A stretch of DNA of 64,000 bases from Branchiostoma floridae (Eukaryota; Chordata; Leptocardii; Amphioxiformes; Branchiostomatidae), in NCBI RefSeq assembly GCF_000003815.2, contig NC_049991.1, positions 20,577,330 to 20,641,329 on the forward strand, in the 5' to 3' direction. The stretch's first letter is position 1; every line of letters begins with the position of its first letter. A program made the position numbers and the translations under genes. Positions 45,301 through 54,900 of the stretch are shown here, in pieces. The notes under the pieces are model-generated. The model was not told the DNA's origin and did not search any database. It saw nothing but the letters and a program-made list of their open reading frames with translations.

Positions 45301-48300
45301 GTGTGTGTTTGTCAATGTGGATGTGTGAGTGTGTGTGCGTGTGTCTGTGTGTGTGTGCATGTATGTATTTGTTTCTTTTTCTGAGTGTGTGTATGTTTAC
45401 CCCATGTTCCTCACGACAGTTTCTGGATTTTCTGTCATTTGGGGTGAAGTCAGTCTGCTTTGTTACTTAATGAATATACTACAGTGCTATAATCCACTTC
45501 GAAGTCCTTTTTTCCATATCTTAGATATCTCCATTTCTATCAAGTATGCGGATATAAATGTGTTTAATCTTTAGATTTTTAATCATAAATGTTTGCAATG
45601 CTCGAGTGACTGGTTTTGACTGTTTCTATTTCTTGCTGTCCCTAGATAACTTGACGTATTCCCTGAGCATGGGTGGGGTCGGCCGGGGCCTCCTGATGAG
45701 TCAGAGGTCAGCGGGGCCTCCTCCAATCAAAAGGCCAGGTAGGTAACTTTACCCTGACCTTGAAGTATATATCCATGATCTTGTCAAGACATAGTTTGGA
45801 ATCCTGACGTACCTGGGCCATACAAACTTGCTTGACTGTATTACATATTCTGTAGACTCCAAAACAATTTGTGGAAGTTTAGAAGCAACAAACATTAGAA
45901 CCTCTGTCTGGGAAAAAGGTATGATACACACAGGAGATATCTCCTCTTCTGCATGCTGTTTTTTTCCTGCAATTCCCCTGTGCTTAGACTATTGAACTTA
46001 GTTCTGGATACCCTAAGCCCCTTGAGTGGTTAGCGGCCCTGCCTCTGCAACTAGTAGTAGAAACTGTGAATTCAATTTCTGCAGTGTTGCTCACCCAACA
46101 TGCACGTTACTGGAAATGGTTAAGCCTTAGCCCACTGTTCTGTTTTCAGTGAATCTGTAAATACTGTACATAGTGTCTGTCTTCCCTGTCACTGCCAGAG
46201 GAAGATTAATTTTTCAGTGAGCCAAACTGGATCAACACTTCTTAAAATCTCTCTTTCAGTTACACATGTTTGACTATATTTTATTCCTTCCAGGACCAAG
46301 GATTGCTGCCAACATCTTCGGGAACTCATCGGCTGCTGCGCCTCCCCAACAGCAGCCGATGAGTAACGGCCACAACAGCACACCAGGCCAGAACCAGATC
46401 CTAACCAATGGCCAGGCTGGCGCAGCAGCCCAAAGCCAGACTCCCCAGAGCCTTACCAACGGGCATGGTGCCCCACCTGCACAGCCAGCAGCTCCACACA
46501 CCCAGGTGCTTACCGTTGGCCACTTCTGTAAATGCAGAAACATTCGTGGTTTAATGTTCGCAGTTTTCACGGTGACCACTTCACTGCAAACTTAAAACCA
46601 CCGCAAACATTTTTCCATGGCAAAAAAGTCCCTTTTCCTGCTACCATGAATTTAAATCCCTGTGAACTTAAATGCATTTACTATATCACCACAAAAATGC
46701 GTAAACAGAGATATACAATATGATATTATCATGTCCTGTTCATTTATCTACCTATGGAGGTCAATGTATATCGTCAATGGAGGTCAATTTATATCGTCAT
46801 ATTGTCTTGCAATAAAGTTCTTTTGTAATACCACAGATGCCACAGTACCAAGCAGTTACGAATGGCCACAGCACCAATACAGCGATGGGACAGATGGCAC
46901 CCACCCATGCAGTAGCTAACGGTTACGGTCACAGCACCGGGGTGTCTCCGGCTGCCATGGCCCCCCTGAAGACCCAGCCCCTGTCCGATGCGGAGCTGTT
47001 GATGTGCCTGGGGCGCGGACGGGGCCTGTCGGGGTACAGGCAGATGATCCAGCCAGCCGTGGGGCACCCTGCGGCCAGGAGCGGCTCCAATGGTAAAAAC
47101 TGGCTTTCTTCTTCTATGTCAAGAACTCTGTAGCTTTGGCAGATTTGTACCTGGTCTTAGGAAAATATTAGATTTTTTTTTCAGAACTTAGCCACAGCAT
47201 TTATGTATGTCTAACCCTAAGCTAGAGATAGGGAAAACAGATGATAAACCAAATAGTGACTTACTTGTAAGTGAGTGAGGCTAGTTTTAGACAAAATATG
47301 CAATGAAAAGCCATTTATTTCAAGTGCACGTTTGTTGTAGAATGCTTCCTGGCTTTCAGAGTATCAAGCGCAAACTAATCATTGAATCGTCTTCACAGTG
47401 TGCCATGCAGACATGTAAGCTTCTATCCTTTGATTCTAAAGTTGGGTACAAAAGGGATTAATAAAACATGATACTAGCGAGCCGTTTTGCACCCATTCCT
47501 GAACGAAAAAGCATCCTGCTTTGTCCTCAGTTTGAGTTTTGACTGCTACCTACATGTTATATACAGTAAAGATTTTCATGAATTCTTGAACAATGTCTTG
47601 CTCTTTACAATGAATTGAATTCATTTCTCTTTTCATTATCCCCACAGGGAGCGTACCTGAGCTGGAAGGCACAACAAATGGCCACAGCAGCCCCCATGCT
47701 GCAGGAGGGCCTGCCATGAGCGACTCCGCCCCCCTCCCCCCTCCCCGCTTTGACTCCCCCTCTTCTTCTGCCTCCGACTCACAGACTGACCTGTCCGACG
47801 AGGTGGGTTTATATTCTGTTTGGGCATCTTTGACTTAATATTTTAAATGCATTTGATTTTGCCGTAGCGGGAAAAAGGACTTTTCGCTGTGGTTTTAAGT
47901 TCGTGGTAGCACCATGCACAGTAGTGTCGTAGTAACCATGGAAAAATGTTCGCGTTTACCATTAGTTCCTGACCGCCTGCATATAAATATTAATGAGCTT
48001 TCCCTTATATATGCGAGATCCCTTTTGAAAACTGAAAGGCCTATTTATTGGCTGACAGCTGGTTTGTGGCGATGCACACAGTAACTGATGGTATCAGTTG
48101 AGATAGCAGAGTACAGACAAGATGCGGTTTGCTGGCATCGTTGGATGTCTCTGTGTAGGAGAATGTGTAACTAAAAGAAAATCAGTCTTCTCCATAATTT
48201 ATAAACCTGTTCACCCTGTACAGAAGGTAGGTGATTCTAAGAAGAAGAGGCTTTACAAGCTCCAGAAGAAACTAGCCCAGATCGCCTCCCTGGAGGCTAA

Positions 48301-49081
48301 CGCAGGCCAGGGGAGGCAGCTCAGCGACAAGGAGGTATGTCTTAACTTTTTGCTAGTGATTGGCACAATTCCCAATCTGTATAGCGCATTGTAACAAGTC
48401 ATCTTTGTTTGAAGCCTTTTTGATTAGGTAGATTCTGCTGAATGTTTCAGCAGTTACAGGTTACTAAATTTCTTCTCGTGTAAAGCGCTACATGTGTTGG
48501 CCTACGTACTAAGTAGGGACGGGGTAGGGACATGACATGAGTAGATTGGTTTGGTTTGACTAGGATCTCCATTAGTGACTGATTGTCTTTGGTACTGCTG
48601 TACAGTGAGAATGGGTGTATTATAGTATTTCTAAGACGAGAGAGAAAATATCTTAATCGTATTTCTGTTCTGGAGAATAGTGGCCAGGTGGTAGCACCTA
48701 TTTCTTAAGGTGATGGCCGTTTAACGTCTGAGACAACGACGTTAGTGTCAGTTTGCAGGTGCGGCATTTGGGCCGTTCTAATAATTGATTCTAGAAAAAA
48801 ATTGGAGTTGAGTTCAGGAATTGTAAGCATCCAGACGTGTTTCTTTGTTGTCCGTCCGTACTTCTTACATTACTCCCTCTGTGACAAACTCGTCATAGCA
48901 GTATTAAAAAAAAACAAAAGAACATCCACACCTCCTACTGTACTACACTCTGGTTTACAAGTGATCTTACTCATTAATTTTCTGCCCTGCCCCACAGAAG
49001 GCGAAGGTTCAAACAAAGGCAGCTCTGCAGGCGGAGCTGATGGAGCTGGAGTGGCAGCTGCAGGACCTGGGGCTGGGGTGA
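42337..49081 (+). CDS. GTSF1-like CHHC zinc-finger protein with long tail (518 aa, twelve exons)
   Basis: The exons are 42337-42468 (or alternative 42516-42647), 43228-43354, 43869-43967, 44343-44436, 44716-44787, 45099-45220, 45646-45738, 46294-46505, 46837-47092, 47648-47802, 48224-48334 and 48998-49081. All phases agree; 1557 nt. Finger 1 (CPYDPVHVIRASRMPYHLMK-C) and finger 2 (CPFNARHVVPIGEHRHHIAN-C) are the tandem CHHC fingers of GTSF1/Asterix, a partner of PIWI proteins in piRNA silencing. WEAPPPEENWEQ matches the Trp-containing PIWI-contact segment. The rest is unusual. An Ala/Gln run and a basic MTPAQKKNYKRKLRRE helix come first. Next are two Gly-Arg motifs (VGRGLLMSQ, GRGRGLSGYRQM) and NGH-rich low complexity. 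Last is a C-terminal KRLYKLQKKLAQIASLE with LQAELMELE, like the ribosome-binding tails of PYM and eIF2A. GTSF1 is normally about 170 residues. A last exon at 49699 could replace the final residue. Confidence 0.8.
42516..42647 (+). CDS. Alternative copy of the GTSF1-like first coding exon
   Basis: It encodes MVRAWGEYNTMDVVDPKEEF and the CHHC finger CPYDSNHKIRASRMPCHLMK, 44 residues aligned without gaps to the exon at 42337. It has its own acceptor (tttccag, 42504) and donor (GTGAGT, 42648). Only 36 bp separate the first copy's donor from this acceptor, too little for a normal intron, so the two are likely used as alternatives. Both join exon 2 in the same phase. It keeps SNHKIRA, closer to the vertebrate KNHQIRA than copy 1. 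Confidence 0.75.
42659..42828. mobile_element. MITE, AGATCCTACGGTGGCATAAG family (copy 1)
   Basis: The left end TATTCTCCAAGCA with AGATCCTACGGTAGCATAAG faces the right end CTTATGCCACTGTAGGATCT and CCTTGGAGATTA. It is homologous to 57289-57466. It lies 11 bp after the donor of the alternative exon. Confidence 0.75.
45243..45400. repeat. (GT)n microsatellite
   Basis: Interrupted TG repeat in a GTSF1-like intron, starting 20 bp after an exon end. Confidence 0.85.
46535..46690. repeat. Dispersed repeat with AACTTAAAACCACCGC motif
   Basis: TTCGTGGTTTTAATGTTCGC and AACTTAAAACCACCGCAAAC form an imperfect inverted pair. Relatives are at 47865-47990 and at about 33385-33440. Intronic, non-coding. 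Confidence 0.5.
47865..47990. repeat. Second copy of the AACCACCGC repeat (opposite orientation)
   Basis: TAGCGGGAAAAAGGACTTTT, CGCTGTGGTTTTAAGTTCGT and CCATGGAAAAATGTTCGCG are the complements, in order, of words at 46545-46640. Confidence 0.5.
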
Positions 49082-51034
49082 GACTTCCTTTCTGTCTCTC
49101 ATTCTCTCACTCACTCATGCACTCACTCACTCAGCAACTACAGGACCTGGGGCTGGGGTGAGACTTTTCTTTTATCGATCAATCAATCAATCATGTGCAT
49201 CAACAATGTTTTACACTGTTCTTGGACACAGTTTGATGCTCACTTGAATGAGGAAAAAGAAATGGATGATGGGGTGAATGTTACCAGTGAAGGCACAGCT
49301 TTGACTTGTATCCATTTTTTTTTACGAAGACACTAGGAGAGCATGGGAACATTGCATCTACTACACATTTAGTTTATTTTGTTGCCATAATTTCAACCTG
49401 AATCTGTATACCTGCTACAACAGCCCTTTGGCTGCTACAACCGCCCTTTGGCATAACACATCAACGTCTGCATCTGTATAGTCGGTATATCTACCCTTCA
49501 GCATAACACATAATCTTCTGTTTCTGTATAGTCGGTATGACTGCCCATCAGCGTGATGCACCAGTTTCTGCTTTCAAATCTGCTCAATTGCTGGTATAAC
49601 CACCTTTTGGTGTGATGCACAGCTGGTATGTCAGTGTTACCCACCTGTGTTACTGCACCTTAAGTTAACATTTCTTCTCATTGTCTATTTTCTGTAGGGA
49701 GAACTGAAGCTTTGAGGGAAGGAAGACGTGCCAAAGAGCCAAGAGTCTTGTGACTTGCATAAGAAGCAAGATTGTTGCTGAAAGCAGCAAGACTCCTGGT
49801 GACTAAACTCGTACTTAAGGAGGTTACGTTTGTTTGCATGTTACTTTCACCTTAGTACAAGTCTAGGGTAATGTGGAAAGGGAGGTTGAAGAAGCCTCGA
49901 AAAAAGAAACGAGTTATTTGTTGCTGAAGTTCTTGTTTTTAACCCTATTCGTTATGTCATCAATGCACACCAATGACTTTCTATCGAAGACATACATTTT
50001 TTTCCAAGAAAATTAACAAGAAAAAGAGAGCATCTTTAAAGCAGCCATGCAAAAGTTGCATTTATGTACTTTTTATTTCTTCATGCATTTTTTTTGCTCT
50101 TTTTTGGTATGATCGACCACAATATATTTTTTGTTATTATTAATCACAGTATCTGCATTATGAGAAACGGAAAGGAACTTGGTGTAGCTTTTTATATCTT
50201 GTAGTACTTTGTGCTATGTATGTATATGCATACTCAAACTAACACATACTCACACTACATAGGATGTGTGTCATCCATCAAAAGCATTCCAAATCACTGA
50301 CTTCAAAGTTAATTTTGTGCTTGTGGCAAAGTGAAGACTTTCTCGTTAAATTCAAAAAACGTGTGGTTGAGATGAGATCATTCCAGTTTTTTGTTTGTTT
50401 GGGTATCTGTGAATGTTGGTCGTACTCCTTTTCCCTTTGATGAAAGTGAACAAAGCCAAGACAAGTACAGACACATCAAAGATTTACACATTTGTATTTT
50501 CAAAAACGCTGACACCACGATATAACGAAGAACATCAAAAGATTGTTGCCATTTAGGGAATATTTCCATTCTCAAACATAACTACATGTGCATACCCCAT
50601 GTGATAAGGAACACAGTTCCGTTAGGCAGTACACTATGTTGGGTATTTGAGTAATTCTGCATCAGGGTTGTAGTCAAACATATTCTCATGTGGATAACAG
50701 GTTCGTTTTTGTAACTCAGGTAACAGGTGTTGCAATGTTTATCTCTTCTTGTTTTGCATCTTTTGTAAATAAACATGGGAAAACCCTTTCTTTCGAGTTT
50801 ATCTATGTATTTCACTTTCAAGATTTCTTGACCTAAAAATAAGTAAAATCAAGTTGTCATACTCAACGAGGAATGTAAAGATTTCAGTATACAAATGTAA
50901 AATCTGAGGTAGGTGGCATTCTCCAAGTGCAATTGCATTCTCTTTAGTCCACTTGTCCTTAGCAATGCCATCGAAACGGCGTTGGCGTCAACAATGCTTA
51001 ACATTAAGTAATCCTTTCTATCTATAAGAGGTAA
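49082..51034. other. 3' end of the GTSF1-like gene and spacer
   Basis: At 49131-49165 a copy of the last 30 bp of the coding exon (TACAGGACCTGGGGCTGGGG, then TGAGACTT) is repeated in tandem. A possible alternative last exon follows an acceptor (ttctgtag) at 49698. A (CCAAT-free) AT-rich 3' UTR-like stretch extends to about 50800 with AATAAA at 50768. No other gene. Confidence 0.4.
49425..49640. repeat. Diverged minisatellite, about 55-bp unit
   Basis: Three to four units with core GTATAACCGCCCTTCGGCGT, AACACACCAG in degenerate form. The same unit recurs at 52422-52560 and singly at 21461-21510. Confidence 0.55.
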
Positions 51035-51905
51035 TTTCAAACACTTTCCTGAGAAAAAGTTGGTGCAGGCATTTGCAGATGCTAACAGTGAGTTGCCTTT
51101 GCCTTCCTTACTCCAGTGGGCAAGTGTATGACAACAACAAGGATCGTTGATGGTAACCTCAAAGCAGTCTATAAGTTGCTCTTAAAACTTTTCTGAATGA
51201 AGTTGACACTGTTGTTTCTATCTTGGTTGAGGCCAGGCCAGTTCCATCCATTGCCTTCCCAATTCCAATGGACAAATGTACGGCAACAGCAAGCAAATAG
51301 CATTGTTGGTAACCTCCTCGGCAGTCTAAACGTTGCTCTTAAAACTTTCCTGAAAAAAAGTTGACACTGTTGCCTCTTTCTATCTTGGTTGAGGCACTTG
51401 CATATGCTAACAGTTCCATCCATTGCCTTCCTTACTACAATTGGCAAATGTATGACAACAACAAGGATCGTTGATGGTAACCTCAAAGCAGTCTGTACGT
51501 TGCTCTTAAAACTTTTCTGAATGAAGTTGACCCTGCCTCTTTCCATCTTTGTGTAGGCACTTGCATATTATAGTAACACAGTTCCACCCACTTAATTTCC
51601 TGCTATAACGGGCAAACGTATGACAACAGCAATTCAATAGCGTAACGTCGTTGGTAATCTCCTTAGCAGTCCATAGGTTGCAAATGTACGACAACAGCAA
51701 GGCGATAGCGTTGGTGGTAACCTCCTCGGCAGTCTATACGTACTCTTAAAACTTTTCTGAATGAAGTTGACACTTGCCTCTTTCTATTTTGGTGGACGCA
51801 CTTGCATATGCAACAGTTCCATCCATTGCCTTCCTTACTCCAATGGACAAACGTACGACAACATGAGGGCAATAGCGTTGGTGGTAACTTCCTTGGCCGG
51901 GTGCA
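51035..51905 (-). repeat. Tandem array of about 160-bp units derived from the NXPE 3' end
   Basis: The word AAAACTTTYCTGAA and the following TGAAGTTGACACTG recur at about 51052, 51187, 51343, 51510 and 51747. On the minus strand each unit still carries a version of the last codons of the NXPE protein, for example EEVTNNAICLLLPYICPLE at about 51260-51320 and EEVTTNAIALLLSYIC at about 51670-51725. The functional end reads KEVTTNAIALMLSYVCPLE-stop. The repeat therefore arose by tandem amplification of the terminal coding segment plus 3' UTR. Confidence 0.75.
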
Positions 51906-54900
51906 GTTGTCGGACTGAGTGGTGGCAGGCCGTCATGTCCCAGATGTCTAAGAAAGCCACCTCCTCAAGTCCTGCCATGATTTCCTTGAGCCGTCTCCAC
52001 ATGTCGTACGCCAACCAGTCACTGCTCATCAGCACCTTGGACAGGTATAACTGGTCCCGTACGTTCGGGCTTCTGAACAGGACCAACGCTTTCGGAGCCC
52101 GTCCGTGCAGTTTCACGATTGCCGCCCGAACGGCCCACAGACGTGCCTCGAACTGCTCTATCGGGTCGTCCGTGAAGTGCGCCCAGAGGGACAGCAGGAC
52201 GACCGGGTTGTCGCCGGCACGGATGGTGTCCAGCTCGTGGACGATCGTGCGAAGGTTTGCCAGCTCCACGTGGTGACCTGTGGTGAACAGGCCGTAGTTG
52301 AGTGGACACAGCATAACGTGAAGGGTTAAGTTATCCTCGCCAAAACTTAGTCCAAGGCTACTTAGTTGAATCTAACACAAATATATTTCATACTACTAGT
52401 ATACAGCTTCAAAGTCTATATAGCCGGTATAACCGCCCTTCGGTTGTAAATACACCAGCTGCTCTGTACTGCCAGTATAGCCGCTCTACGACGCAACACA
52501 TCAGATTCTGTATTGTGCTGCCGGTGTAACTGCCCCTATAGGCGTAACGCACCAGATACGCAGTACTTCAAAAACTGCAAACGCTGTTCATGAAAGTTTG
52601 AATGCCGTGCATAGGCGACCGTCGCTTACCTGCGCGGACGGGGAAGTGGTGGAAGCGGAACTGCAGCACCACCCTACGGTCTAGTTTCCGGCACACCGAG
52701 ATCGGACCGGTCCACACGTACAGACTCAGCGACTCAGGGTACCGGCCCTCCACCTTGTAGAATTTACAAGTACATCTTACGGAGCAAGTCTCTGACTTCT
52801 CTTGATTAAGCTGCTTCAGTTTATTATTTTCTATTTTATTCAATACCGTTCCATCCTGGTCTGTTTTAGTGTGTCCTATTAATTTTTCTTAAGTAAATAG
52901 TAGAGTGGATTCATTCCTCAAGCCAACGACATCTTGCAAACTGCAGTCATCCATCTATACTATATACTGTTCATTTTTTTAGGTTCAGCCAATTAATCCT
53001 TGTTTATGGATTGTAGGTTACCATGTCTTCTGACCACCAATTTTGAAATATCAAAGTTGGGAAATCATATCCTGTTCGGATGCGATCAACAAAGCGAACT
53101 GGAGCTAGACTAGACTTTAAGCAGATGTGAACAAGAACCTCTTCCTTGTAGTCCTGACAGCGGTAGTGGTCCCTCCCTCCCAGCAGCGACTCCAGCTCGC
53201 CCGCCAGTTGCCTGCCCGTGGAGTCCCCCTGTAGTAGGACCGTCCTGTTCCGCAGGCAGGTCGCCACGTCAGGCCTGGTCAGCCAGCTTGCGGCCCGGCA
53301 GGCCGCGGAGTACCTGAAACAGGAAGGGAGTAGAAACAGGCAGAAAAAAAATATATCCTGACTCCCGGGACTCGAACCTGGGCCGCCAGCTCACAAATCC
53401 AGACGCTAAACCATTCGGCCAAAAGGCTTAAGCGCTTGGTGTCTTCAGTTTAGTAGTCGTTTATCTCTAGGATCCTCCAGCCTGTTCCAGGGCTGGTGTG
53501 GAAACCAGTGAAACAAGAGGGGCGAGTAGAACAGAAAGAAACACTATATACAAATATCCTGACTCCCGGCATTCGAACCGGGGCCGTCAGATTACAAACC
53601 CAGCACGCTACCGATGTCGCCAAAAGCTGAGAGCCATTTGGCAAGGGCGGTAGGTGGTACTTGAACCCCACTGTTACATACCACACGTCCCGGTAGAAGT
53701 ACCCCTCGGACTGGGCGGGCGGCAGGTTCGGTCCGCACGGCGGCAGGTGCGCAGGTGGGCCGTGCTGGTGGAGGAACGTCTGCGGTGCGTCTGGAAACAA
53801 CGTGGAAACAGCGAATGCATTCAATTATCTTCCCAGTGTCACTGACGAAAGATAGTGGATCCTATCTAAAACGTTTGACCATTTCCCAAATGATATCCTG
53901 CTGCTTGAGTAACTGCTTTTTGGCATATCTCATTACCTGGATGTCTAATCTTCATCGACGTATTCAATCTAAAGAGTCATTCGTTTCCCACGTGGGTTTT
54001 ACCATTTCAAGGAGTTAACGACATCATGCTAAAATTTTAAACCTACAATGTTCAGCTTTTTAGACTACAACATGTTCAAAATTCCAGCTAAGTTTTAGTG
54101 TCTCTCAACATGCGTTTCGAAACGCATTTAATGGAATGGTGCAGTCCATGTGCAATGGATCTAACGTAGGGCATTGTAAAGATACGTACAAGTACCCTGA
54201 AACTGTTGAGCCTGCTCACACCCCAGCAGTTCCAGTCTCAGCCGGGGGAGATCCGCAGCTGTGGCAAACGCGACCCGGAGGAACCTGGTGACCAGCGGCG
54301 GTGTGAGCGCCTCCTCGGAGACACTCTCGCCGTCCGTAGTTCCTTCAAGTATCTGGAACAACAGACGCATTGCTGTATACGGTAGAGAGGAATCTACCTT
54401 GAGGTCCTACAAGCCTTTACATCTTCGTGAGCTCGTCGATTGACAGAAGATAGATATTATGCACGGAACAAGCGGCTTGTTCATTGATCTCCACAAGAGT
54501 TTATCGCTAGACCTACTAAATAATGAAAGCGTCAACCGCATCTAATCTATGTCGATGTATTGTTAGACTCATTCTAGATGGCATATCATATATTTTAGTT
54601 TGTATTACTAGTAAAGCGTTACGTCATTGTCTCTCCCCCATTAGATACATGTTAAAGACCTGTAACGAGATGTTTCTTGTATTAGACGTTTGTCGCGATG
54701 TATCATACTTACCTCGCTACCATTGGTCCATTTCCGGCCGTCATCAGAGACCAAGAGGCGATAGGCTGGCACCGTCCCTCCCCACAGGCCCTGGGTCTGG
54801 ATACCCGTGATTATCTGCAAGACAAAAGCAGTAGAGATCAGAGTCATTGTTAATAGCTGGTGGGTTTGGTGCCTCTTATGCAGGATACAGGAGAATGTAA

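Noticed and set aside
49124-49165. Second functional last exon of the GTSF1-like gene
   Set aside because: It is a tandem copy of only the last 30 bp of the exon, without its own acceptor.
53344-53420. tRNA gene on the minus strand
   Set aside because: Same reasoning: intronic, duplicated nearby, no acceptor stem.
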